DNA from: an uncultured Burkholderiales bacterium
GTDB lineage: Bacteria > Pseudomonadota > Gammaproteobacteria > Burkholderiales > Thiobacillaceae
Direction: 5' to 3'
Length of the DNA: 16,299 nt
NCBI GenBank assembly: GCA_937925755.1
Contig: CALAMX010000066.1
Coordinates: 1 to 16,299, forward strand
Shown here: piece by piece, positions 7,479 through 16,299 of the stretch
Layout: every line of letters begins with the position of its first letter
Position numbering within the stretch: the stretch's first letter is position 1
Notes under the pieces: generated by a model
Told to the model about the DNA's origin: nothing
The model's database searches: none
What the model saw: the letters and a program-made list of their open reading frames with translations, nothing else
Program-made: the position numbers and the translations under genes

Positions 7479-8675
7479 TCAAGTTGCGGCCGCGGCGACC
7501 GCCGCTGGGACGCGTTCGATGAGCCGCGGATCGAAAGGTTTGGGCAGGATGTAGTCCCGTCCGAATGACAGCCGATCCAAATCGTAAGCTTCGAGCACCG
7601 CCTCCGGCACCGGCTCGCGGGCGAGTTCGGCCAGGGCGCGGGCGGCGGCCAGCAACATGGGCTGGGTGATGCGCCGCGCGCGGGCATCGAGCGCGCCACG
7701 GAAGATGAAGGGGAAACCGAGCACGTTGTTGACCTGGTTCGGGTAATCGGAGCGGCCCGTCGCCATGATCAGATCGGCGCGCGCAGCGTGCGCCGCGGCC
7801 GGCAGGATCTCTGGGTCCGGGTTGGCCAGGGCGAAGACGACCGGGCGTGGCGCCATACTGCGCACCATGTCGGGGGTGACCAGATTGGGACCGGATACGC
7901 CGACGAAGACATCGGCCCCCACCATGGCCTCGGCGAGGGTGCGCGCTGCTGTCTCGCGGGCGAAGGCGCGCTTGAACGCGTTCAGGTCGGTGCGTCCCGC
8001 ATGGATCACGCCTCGGCTATCGACCAAGGTAATGTGTTCACGCGGCACTCCCATGTGTATGAGCAGGTTCATCGAGGCGATGCCGGCCGCACCCGCCCCT
8101 AGGCAGACGATGCGCACTTGGTCGAGGGATTTGCCTTGGATGTGCACGGCATTGATCAGACCGGCGCAGATGATGACGGCCGTGCCATGCTGGTCGTCGT
8201 GAAAGACCGGGATGTCCAGGGCCTCGCTCAGGCGTCGCTCGATCTCGAAACAATGGGGCGCGGCGATGTCCTCTAGATTGATGCCACCGAAGGTGGGCGA
8301 GATGTTGATCACGGTCTGGATGAATTCTTCGACGGAATTCGCTTTTATTTCAATGTCGAATACGTCGATGTTCGCAAATCGCTTGAAGAGCACGGCCTTG
8401 CCCTCCATCACGGGCTTTGCCGCCAGGGGGCCCAGGTTGCCAAGCCCAAGGATGGCCGTTCCATCGGTCACGACCGCCACCAGATTGCCTTTGCTGGTGT
8501 AACGATAGGCGTTGGCCGGGTCGCGCGCAATCTCGCGCACCGGCTCCGCTACGCCAGGTGTGTAGGCCAGCGACAGATCGGCCTGAGTCAGACAGGGTTT
8601 GGACGGCTCGACCGAGATCTTTCCGGGCTTGGGCAGTTCGTGGTAAGCCAGGGCACGGGCCTTCAACTCATTCAT
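7479..8675 (-). CDS. Malic enzyme, single-domain form (oxaloacetate-decarboxylating malate dehydrogenase)
   Basis: Oxidatively decarboxylates malate to pyruvate and CO2 with reduction of NAD(P). The 398-residue protein matches the malic-enzyme half of E. coli MaeB from its first residues (LAYHELPKPGKISVEPSKP) to KPFDPRLIERV. Visible active-site features are Tyr38 in YTPGVAEP, Lys93 in VMEGKAVLFK, the metal-binding Glu135-Asp136 (GINLEDI) and Asp160-Asp161 (FHDDQHGTAV), the nucleotide motif GAGAAG at 193-198, and ALANPDPEI. MaeB is about 760 residues because a phosphotransacetylase-like domain follows; here the stop comes exactly at that domain border and sdhC starts two bases later. Coenzyme preference cannot be read safely; closeness to MaeB favours NADP. 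It is the first gene of the operon, and I see no strong Shine-Dalgarno before the ATG at 8675. Confidence 0.93.
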   Translation of the reverse strand: MNELKARALAYHELPKPGKISVEPSKPCLTQADLSLAYTPGVAEPVREIARDPANAYRYTSKGNLVAVVTDGTAILGLGNLGPLAAKPVMEGKAVLFKRFANIDVFDIEIKANSVEEFIQTVINISPTFGGINLEDIAAPHCFEIERRLSEALDIPVFHDDQHGTAVIICAGLINAVHIQGKSLDQVRIVCLGAGAAGIASMNLLIHMGVPREHITLVDSRGVIHAGRTDLNAFKRAFARETAARTLAEAMVGADVFVGVSGPNLVTPDMVRSMAPRPVVFALANPDPEILPAAAHAARADLIMATGRSDYPNQVNNVLGFPFIFRGALDARARRITQPMLLAAARALAELAREPVPEAVLEAYDLDRLSFGRDYILPKPFDPRLIERVPAAVAAAAT

Positions 8676-8743
8676 AAGCAGGGTTCGACCGTGAAAGTCA
8701 ATTTAGAATATCACCTCTTCCGTTGACGATCCCTCAGGACGAC
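8676..8743. promoter_or_regulatory. Divergent promoter region between malic enzyme/sdh operon and acnA
   Basis: These 68 bases must carry the leftward promoter for the eight-gene operon and the rightward one for acnA. On the plus strand TAGAAT at 8704-8709 is a good -10 candidate, 34 bases before the acnA ATG, with no clear -35. On the minus strand the extended -10 TGATATTCT occupies 8713-8705, so the two -10 elements overlap. Arms GTCAA (8697-8701) and TTGAC (8723-8727) form an inverted repeat with a 21-base spacer around them. No binding site of a named regulator is recognised. Promoter positions are inference. Confidence 0.4.
8736..8739 (+). promoter_or_regulatory. Shine-Dalgarno site of acnA
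   Basis: AGGA four bases before the ATG at 8744. It favours this start over the in-frame TTG at 8723, which lies in the presumed leader. Confidence 0.6.
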
Positions 8744-11413
<2,670 letters not shown>

Positions 11414-11432
11414 CGACTCCGAGGAGACTGAC

Positions 11433-12140
11433 ATGTACAAGAGGCTGAATCCGAAACATTGGCTGCTCACGCTGATCCTCCTGTCTAGCCCTGTGCTGGC
11501 GCAGCAGGCCCCAATCAACCCGTGGTTGCAATACGTTCCACCGCCCACCTACGGCATGCCATTCTTTTTGCCCATGTTGCTGCCGCAGCCCAAGCCGCAA
11601 AAGCCTTACACCATGCGCCGCAGCATCACGCCGCAGGAAAAGGCGCAGATGATGCAGATCATGCTGCCTATGATGACCCTATTCATGCGCATGGACATGG
11701 GCGATGCCATGAATTACTTCGCGCGAAAGTACAAGGCCAAGCCAGGCCTCAAGTTCGACGAGGTCAAAGAATCCCTCTTCTTGAAGGCCAACCAGCTCAA
11801 CTTCAAGTTCGTCGGCGAAAATCTCATGTGGAAGGATTTCCGCGCCGTTTTGGGCGACGAGGAGGCCCCCCGCATCGAGGTCTATTCCTTCTGCGACATC
11901 GCCGTCGGACGGGAACTGCTCAAGCTGGTCCCAGAATTCATCGTCTTCCTGCCCTGCCGCATAGCGCTCATGGAGGATGGAGACAAGAACATCTGGGTGC
12001 TGATGCTCGACTGGAACATGGACTGGGTGGCCGGCTTCGAGCGGCAGCTCGGCATCACCGACGCGCTCTGGCAGGGCGCGATCGATATCAACCGCAAGAT
12101 GGACGAGATCATGCGCGCCGCTGCAGAGGGGGAGATCTGA
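11433..12140 (+). CDS. Secreted DUF302-family protein with methionine-rich segment
   Basis: Function unknown. The 235-residue protein starts with a typical Sec signal peptide: basic MYKRLNPKH, hydrophobic core WLLTLILLSSP, and a likely cleavage after VLA (residue 23), so it should act in the periplasm. A proline-rich stretch follows (29-58, including WLQYVPPPTYG and PQPKPQKP). Residues 61-93 hold ten methionines, with the run MMQIMLPMMTLFMRMDMGDA. From about 108 to 225 the sequence has DUF302 (PF03625) character: DEVKESLFLKANQLNFKFVG, then RIEVYSFCDIAVG, FLPCRIAL and a DGDKNIWVLMLDWNMDW block; Cys154 and Cys175 sit in the two conserved segments. A strong AGGAGA at 11422-11427 lies five bases before the ATG. 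It begins 19 bases after the acnA stop with no visible terminator between, so co-transcription with acnA is likely. The DUF302 call is by pattern recall, not a search. Confidence 0.85.
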   Translation: MYKRLNPKHWLLTLILLSSPVLAQQAPINPWLQYVPPPTYGMPFFLPMLLPQPKPQKPYTMRRSITPQEKAQMMQIMLPMMTLFMRMDMGDAMNYFARKYKAKPGLKFDEVKESLFLKANQLNFKFVGENLMWKDFRAVLGDEEAPRIEVYSFCDIAVGRELLKLVPEFIVFLPCRIALMEDGDKNIWVLMLDWNMDWVAGFERQLGITDALWQGAIDINRKMDEIMRAAAEGEI

Positions 12141-12489
12141 GCCTATTCGTTCTAGATCCTGCAGGTCTGAGGCCCGGACGCTCATTCACGCGAGCGCACT
12201 GGCCTCAAGGATGAGCCAAATGAGGCTGCACGGGCGGTGCACCGCGCCCGCGCGGCAGATGATCCAACGTCGCGTTTGCCTGACCGTATTCCCTTATCTG
12301 CAACCGCCTCCATGTTGAAGCGTCGAAGTCGCGACATGGACCCGCTGGCAAAGGCCGCCAGGCCACGCGCATCGACGACGCGCCGAGCATCGCCACTGTG
12401 ATCTTGATGTTGCCTTGCGCGAGGTCACTCCCGCAGTGCCCTACTGAGCGAAGCGACCCCCGGCCCGCGCAGCCATTCATTTAGCGCCT

Positions 12490-12518
12490 GGCCCGAGGCC
12501 GAACTCCGTTTTCGGGCC
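12490..12518. repeat. Inverted repeat GGCCCGA / TCGGGCC
   Basis: Two perfect 7-base arms (12490-12496 and 12512-12518) around a 15-base loop. It could form a stem in RNA from either strand. There is no T-run beside it, so it is not a classical intrinsic terminator. It may be part of a dispersed intergenic repeat or simply chance in GC-rich DNA. Confidence 0.4.
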
Positions 12519-12578
12519 TGCTCAACCTCTCGATGCGTCTCGGTTCCTGCACCACCGATACCCTTATCGCATGAAACC

Positions 12579-12593
12579 CCGACAGTTTGTCGG
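12579..12593 (-). terminator. Possible terminator hairpin of glgP
   Basis: Perfect 6-base stem CCGACA/TGTCGG with a three-base loop, starting 13 bases after the glgP stop in the direction of transcription. On the minus strand it is followed by GGTTTCAT, a poor U-tract, so termination may be weak or the hairpin may only protect the 3' end. Confidence 0.4.
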
Positions 12594-12606
12594 AATGTCC
12601 TTCTGC

Positions 12607-15159
12607 TCAGAGCCAGAGCATCAGCCCGGTCTCGAAGGGGTGCGTGAGCAGCTCGTGGTAGGGATAGACGCGGATGCGGTAGAGCAGCCGGCCGCACAGT
12701 TCGGGGGTGAGATCGAGGGCAAATTCACACTCGTTGCCGCTACATTTGACAGATTGAAACTGGACATGACTCAGGTCCCTGTCCTGACCCTTTTTCGAGG
12801 CACGGCCGATGAGCAGCTCGACGCGTACATCGTCGGGGGCGAGCCCATTCAGGTTGACCGCGACCTTGATCTCCATGCCCTCACCGAAGGTCAGGCGACG
12901 GCGCGGCTCGTCCAGCCTGCGGATACTCACTCCGCTCCAGGCCCCGCGCACCTTGGCCTTCCACTCGGCCAGGGTCTTGGCCGCGGCGAAGTTTTCCGCT
13001 GAATAACGCCGCCACTGGCGACTGGCCGGCGCGTAGAAGCGGTTGACATACTCAACCACCATGCGGGTGGAGTTGTAGCGCGGCAGCAAGGTGGCGATCG
13101 AGCGTTTGGCCATGCGCACCCAGTCCGGCGAGAAGCCGAGCTCGTTGCGCCGGTAATACATGGGGACGACCTGGTCCTGCAGCAGCTCGTAGAGGTCGCG
13201 CGCGTCCTCTTGATTGCGGCGGGCGTCGTCGTAATACTCGGGCGCGGGGCGGATGGCCCAGCCATTGGTGCCGTCATAGCCCTCACCCCACCAGCCGTCC
13301 AGCACGGAGAGGTTGATCACCCCGTTCATGCCCGCTTTCATGCCTGAGGTGCCGGAGGCCTCGAGCGGGTAGATCGGATTGTTGAGCCAGACATCACAAC
13401 CGGAGACCAACCGGCGCGCAAGCCCCAGATCATAGCCCTCGACCAGCAGGAATTTGCCCTCGAATTCGGTGCTGCGCGTAATCTCATGGATACGGCGGAT
13501 CAATTCTTGGCCGGGCTTGTCGGCGGGATGCGCCTTGCCGGCGAAGATGAATAGTACTGGACGCTTGGCGTCGTGCACGATCTCGCGCAGCCAATCCATG
13601 TTCTCGAACAACAGGGTGGCCCGCTTGTAGGTGGCGAAGCGGCGTGCGAAGCCGATGGTCAGCACATTCGGGTCAAGCGGGTTGGCGTACTTCAGCATGC
13701 GCTCGAGGTGCGCCTCTGAGCCGTGATTGCGCAGATGTTGTTGAGTGTAGCGGTAGCGCACGGTGTGCAGCATCTGTGCCTTGAGCGCCTGGTGCACCGA
13801 CCAGAACTGGTTGTCCGGAATGTCTTCGACTTTGCGCCAGAACTCGACGTCGCGCAGCCGCCGGCGCCACTCGTACCCCAGCTTGTTGTCGAACATGTCC
13901 TGCCAGTCCTGCGCCAGCACGGTGGGTACGTGGACACCATTGGTGATGTAGGTCATCGGCGACTCGTGCGGCGAGATCTGTGGCCACATGTCGGCGCAGA
14001 TGCGGGCAGAGACCTCGCCATGGATGCGTGAGACGCCGTTGTGGTGACGCGAGCCGGTGATGGCAAGCTTGGTCATGTTGAAGTCCTGACCATGTCCGGC
14101 GCTACCCAGACGCATGAATTCCTCGCGCGAGACGCCCAGGTCGGTACAGCAGCTACCAAAGTATTCCCAGATCATCTCCTCGGCGAAGTGGTCGTGTCCG
14201 GCCGGCACTGGCGTGTGGGTGGTGAACACGGTGGAGACGGCCACCGCCTCGAGTGCGGCATGGAAGGGCAGCCCGGCTTTGACTTTGCGGCGGATACGCT
14301 CGAGCACCAGAAAAGCGGCGTGGCCCTCATTGATGTGGTAAACGGTGGGCTTGATGCCCAGCTCCTCCAGGGCGCGCATGCCACCCACACCCAGGACGAT
14401 CTCCTGCTGGATGCGGGTATGGCGGTCGCCGCCGTAGAGCTGGTGGGTGATAAAGCGGTCCTCGGCGCGGTTGCTCGGCAGGTCGGTGTCGAGCAGATAG
14501 AGCTTGATGTGGCCGATGTGGGCAACCCACACCTTGACCTCGACGCGGCGACCGGGCATGTCGACGTGCACGTGCACCTCGCTGCCATCCTCGCGTCGGG
14601 CGGGCTCGATGGGCAGGTCATCGAAGTCCGAGTCGGTGTAGGTGGCGATCTGATTGCCATCGTTGTCGATCCGCTGGGCGAAGTAGCCTTGCCGGTAGAG
14701 CAGGCCCACGGCCACGAAGGGCAGCCGTAGGTCAGAGGCGCTCTTGCAGTGATCACCGGCGAGGATGCCCAGGCCCCCGGAGTAGATCGGGAAGCTTTCG
14801 TGAAAACCGTATTCAGCACAGAAGTAGGCGATCAAGTCGCCCGCCTTGAGGTCGAGGTGCTGCTCCAGGCGCAGCGGCTCGCTCAGATAGGTGTCGAAGG
14901 CGGAGAGTACCCGGTTGTAGTTGCCGAGGAAGATATGGTCCTCGGCGGCGTCGACCAGGCGCTGCTCGTCCACCCGTTTGAGGAAGGCCTTAGGGTTGTG
15001 ACCGACGGCATCCCACAGGCCGGGGTGCAAACGGGCGAACAGGGTACGGGTGGGTTGATCCCAGCTATACCAAAGGTTTTCCGACAACTCGGTCAGGCGC
15101 GACAGACGCCGCGGCAGGCGGGGGTTGACCTCGACGACGAAAGCGGTTCCGGGTTTCAT
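12607..15159 (-). CDS. glgP: Alpha-glucan (glycogen) phosphorylase, short bacterial/archaeal type
   Basis: Releases glucose-1-phosphate from glycogen or maltodextrin by phosphorolysis, using pyridoxal phosphate. The 850-residue protein begins with a DUF3417-like N-terminal region (LPRRLSRLTELSENLWYSWD), continues with the catalytic glycosyltransferase-35 domain (AYFCAEYGFHESFPIYSGGLGILAGDH split over about 110-140; YHINEGHAAF; TTHTPVPAGHD), and carries the cofactor motif EASGTSGMKAGMNG with PLP-lysine Lys608. The motif reads GTSGMK, as in the alpha-glucan phosphorylase subfamily, rather than GTGNMK as in E. coli GlgP/MalP. An in-frame ATG at 15201 would add 14 residues (MAVAHLIRSPRKKN); I chose 15159 because AAGGA lies eight bases upstream and the protein then starts MKPGTAFVVEVNP. 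It follows orn after 78 bases on the same strand. No other glycogen genes are in the window. Confidence 0.94.
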   Translation of the reverse strand: MKPGTAFVVEVNPRLPRRLSRLTELSENLWYSWDQPTRTLFARLHPGLWDAVGHNPKAFLKRVDEQRLVDAAEDHIFLGNYNRVLSAFDTYLSEPLRLEQHLDLKAGDLIAYFCAEYGFHESFPIYSGGLGILAGDHCKSASDLRLPFVAVGLLYRQGYFAQRIDNDGNQIATYTDSDFDDLPIEPARREDGSEVHVHVDMPGRRVEVKVWVAHIGHIKLYLLDTDLPSNRAEDRFITHQLYGGDRHTRIQQEIVLGVGGMRALEELGIKPTVYHINEGHAAFLVLERIRRKVKAGLPFHAALEAVAVSTVFTTHTPVPAGHDHFAEEMIWEYFGSCCTDLGVSREEFMRLGSAGHGQDFNMTKLAITGSRHHNGVSRIHGEVSARICADMWPQISPHESPMTYITNGVHVPTVLAQDWQDMFDNKLGYEWRRRLRDVEFWRKVEDIPDNQFWSVHQALKAQMLHTVRYRYTQQHLRNHGSEAHLERMLKYANPLDPNVLTIGFARRFATYKRATLLFENMDWLREIVHDAKRPVLFIFAGKAHPADKPGQELIRRIHEITRSTEFEGKFLLVEGYDLGLARRLVSGCDVWLNNPIYPLEASGTSGMKAGMNGVINLSVLDGWWGEGYDGTNGWAIRPAPEYYDDARRNQEDARDLYELLQDQVVPMYYRRNELGFSPDWVRMAKRSIATLLPRYNSTRMVVEYVNRFYAPASRQWRRYSAENFAAAKTLAEWKAKVRGAWSGVSIRRLDEPRRRLTFGEGMEIKVAVNLNGLAPDDVRVELLIGRASKKGQDRDLSHVQFQSVKCSGNECEFALDLTPELCGRLLYRIRVYPYHELLTHPFETGLMLWL

Positions 15160-15167
15160 GTTCTTCT

Positions 15168-15172
15168 TCCTT
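15168..15172 (-). promoter_or_regulatory. Shine-Dalgarno site of glgP
   Basis: AAGGA on the minus strand, eight bases before the ATG at 15159; it supports this start over the in-frame ATG at 15201. Confidence 0.55.
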
Positions 15173-15237
15173 GGACTGCGGATAAGATGAGCGACGGCCA
15201 CATCGGCAGGGCCGGCGGCAAGGATTGCACAAGCGGC

Positions 15238-15783
15238 TCACAAACGAATGAAATGTTCGCGGTAGTACTTGAGCTCGGCGATGGATTCGTAGATGTCGGC
15301 CAGCGCCGTGTGCTTGTTCTCCTTCTGGAAGCCGTCTTTGAGCGCGGGCCGCCAGCGCGCGGCGAGTTCTTTCAAGGTGGAGACATCCAGATTGCGGTAG
15401 TGGAAATACTCCTCTAGCCTAGGCATGTAGCGCGCTAGGAAACGTCGGTCCTGACAGATGGAGTTGCCGCACATGGGTGAGGTGCGGCGGGGCACGTGCT
15501 TCTGCATGAACGCCAGCATCTGCGCCTCGACCTCGGCCTCGGTCAGGCGCGAGGCACGCACCTTGTCGATCAGGCCGGACTTGCCGTGGGTAGCCTTGTT
15601 CCAGTTATCCATGGCGTCGAGCACAATGTCGGGCTGATGCACGACCAGCACCGGCCCCTCCTCCACGATCTCCAGATTCTTGTCGGTGACCACCAAAGCG
15701 ACTTCCAAAATGCGGTTGGTGTCCGGGTCGAGCCCGGTCATTTCCATATCGAGCCAGACCAGATGGGTGTCACATTGCGGCAT
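15238..15783 (-). CDS. orn: Oligoribonuclease
   Basis: 3'-5' exoribonuclease that degrades the shortest RNA oligonucleotides, including the pGpG left from cyclic-di-GMP breakdown; it finishes mRNA turnover in the cytoplasm. The 181-residue protein matches E. coli Orn in length. The DEDDh catalytic residues are all present at the same positions as in E. coli: Asp12 and Glu14 (LVWLDMEMTGLDP), Asp112 (GNSICQDRRFL), His158 and Asp163 (KHTALADIYESI). A strong GAGGAGA (15794-15788 on the minus strand) lies four bases before the ATG, which settles the start. It is divergent from the M48 peptidase gene and upstream of glgP on the same strand; the 78-base gap to glgP shows no clear terminator, so some read-through is possible. 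Confidence 0.97.
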   Translation of the reverse strand: MPQCDTHLVWLDMEMTGLDPDTNRILEVALVVTDKNLEIVEEGPVLVVHQPDIVLDAMDNWNKATHGKSGLIDKVRASRLTEAEVEAQMLAFMQKHVPRRTSPMCGNSICQDRRFLARYMPRLEEYFHYRNLDVSTLKELAARWRPALKDGFQKENKHTALADIYESIAELKYYREHFIRL

Positions 15784-15885
15784 TGGGTCTCCTCAAGAGC
15801 GTACCTCGCTATTGTGGCATAATGGGTTAAGGTCGTCCTATGGCGGACCTAATACCATGATATAAAAGAGGATTTTGAGGGGCTC
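15784..15885. promoter_or_regulatory. Divergent promoter region between orn and the M48 peptidase gene
   Basis: On the plus strand two extended -10-like elements are visible, TGGCATAAT (15815-15823) and TGATATAAA (15858-15866), neither with a good -35 box. A small dyad, AGGTC (15830-15834) with GACCT (15846-15850), lies between them and could be an operator or a leader hairpin. The orn promoter must read the other way from the same stretch; no clear box was found for it. Confidence 0.35.
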
Positions 15886-16299
15886 ATGCCGCCGTTTAGC
15901 GCTGTCTTCGTCGCCGCCTTCTTTCTGACCTTCGGGTTGCGCCTGTGGCTGGCATTGCGCCAAATGCGGCATGTGTGGCGCAACCGCGGCGCCGTCCCCG
16001 CGGTTTTCGCGGACAGCATCTCGCTGGAACAACACCAGCGGGCGGCCGACTACACCTTGGTCAAGACGCAGTTGTCCATCGTCCACCTCACGCTAGAGGC
16101 GGGGCTCCTGTGGCTTTTTACCCTTGGCGGAGGGCTGCAATGGCTACATGAGCGGACAGTAAGCTGGACGCAAGTCCCACTGCTACAGGGCACGCTGCTG
16201 CTATTGTCCCTGGCCGCCTTGCTGTCCGTGGCAGAGATGCCCCTGTCGCTCTATCGCCAGTTCCGTATCGAGGCTCGCTTCGGCTTCAACCGCCAGGGA
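15886..16299 (+). CDS. M48-family membrane metallopeptidase (Ste24/CAAX protease-like), N-terminal part, cut by window edge
   Basis: The frame is open from the ATG at 15886 to the window end (138 codons seen). It matches the N-terminal domain of bacterial Ste24-like M48 zinc proteases, integral membrane enzymes. Three hydrophobic segments are visible (about 5-24, 66-87 and 98-120). Two family-like stretches frame the loops: ISLEQHQRAADYTLVKTQLS near 45-64 and PLSLYRQFRIEARFGFNRQ at 119-137, where RFGFN is typical just before the catalytic region. The HExxH zinc site lies outside the window, so catalytic competence cannot be judged. GAGGGG at 15877-15882 supports the ATG. The gene is divergent from orn. 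Confidence 0.85.
   Translation, partial: MPPFSAVFVAAFFLTFGLRLWLALRQMRHVWRNRGAVPAVFADSISLEQHQRAADYTLVKTQLSIVHLTLEAGLLWLFTLGGGLQWLHERTVSWTQVPLLQGTLLLLSLAALLSVAEMPLSLYRQFRIEARFGFNRQG

Larger units (their letters stand above)
12141..12606. other. 466-base gap with inverted repeats and no convincing gene
   Basis: This stretch separates the convergent DUF302 gene and glgP. It holds at least five inverted repeats: TGAGGCC (12168-12174) with GGCCTCA (12201-12207), the latter also able to pair with TGAGGC (12221-12226); the perfect 12-base palindrome GCGGTGCACCGC (12234-12245); CTGGC/GCCAG (12345-12361); GGCCCGA/TCGGGCC (12490-12518); and a hairpin next to glgP (12579-12593). A 91-codon open frame on the minus strand (12205-12480) begins MNGCAGRGSLRSVGHCG and contains NIKITVAMLGASSMRVAW; it has no evident Shine-Dalgarno and no domain I can name. 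I treat it as unproven: it may be a remnant, a dispersed repeat read as protein, or chance. Confidence 0.5.

Noticed and set aside
8696..8701. TTGACT on the minus strand as a -35 box for the operon
   Set aside because: The matching -10 would fall on the malic enzyme start codon, leaving no leader; the extended -10 further upstream is a better candidate.
11522..12214. 230-codon plus-strand frame overlapping the DUF302 gene
   Set aside because: His/Arg/Ala-rich out-of-frame translation; the DUF302 frame has signal peptide, ribosome site and domain character.
12141..12606. tRNA, CRISPR array or insertion-sequence ends in the gap
   Set aside because: No cloverleaf, no regularly spaced direct repeats, and no transposase or paired terminal repeats with target duplication could be found by eye.
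12425..12697. 90-codon minus-strand frame overlapping the end of glgP
   Set aside because: Starts inside glgP in another frame; sequence is Arg/Ala-rich with no recognisable features.

Overview
The window is GC-rich, densely packed proteobacterial chromosome. All recognisable genes are core metabolism or housekeeping. I see no phage, transposase, CRISPR array, toxin-antitoxin pair, tRNA or rRNA. Protein styles (E. coli-like SdhA/B/C/D, SdhE, type II citrate synthase, AcnA, Orn) point to a gamma- or betaproteobacterium. A sulfur-oxidising or purple-sulfur gammaproteobacterium (Chromatiales-like) is a weak inference from gene style and the DUF302 protein, and cannot be settled here.

Left half (4-8675, minus strand): one tightly packed TCA-cycle operon, transcribed right to left: malic enzyme, sdhC, sdhD, sdhA, sdhB, sdhE, gltA, sucA. 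Most junctions are TGATG, ATGA or GTGA overlaps of 1-4 bases, which implies translational coupling. Only gltA sits behind a short 20-base spacer with its own clear Shine-Dalgarno sequence. sucB and lpd would be expected just beyond the left edge. The operon covers citrate synthesis, 2-oxoglutarate oxidation, succinate oxidation with the flavinylation factor, and a malate-to-pyruvate exit.

Centre (8676-8743): a 68-base divergent promoter region shared by the operon and acnA. Right of it, on the plus strand, lie acnA (aconitase) and, 19 bases on, a secreted DUF302-family protein with a methionine-rich segment.

Right half: a 466-base gap without a convincing gene (12141-12606) holds several inverted repeats, one of them a possible terminator. 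Next come glgP (glycogen/alpha-glucan phosphorylase, minus), orn (oligoribonuclease, minus) and, divergent from orn and cut by the right edge, the start of an M48/Ste24-type membrane metallopeptidase.

Nothing here is clearly a new biological system. The points most worth a second look are the malic enzyme at the head of the sdh operon (single-domain, lacking the phosphotransacetylase-like half of MaeB), the shortened SucA N-terminus, the methionine-rich DUF302 protein beside acnA, and the structured 466-base gap.
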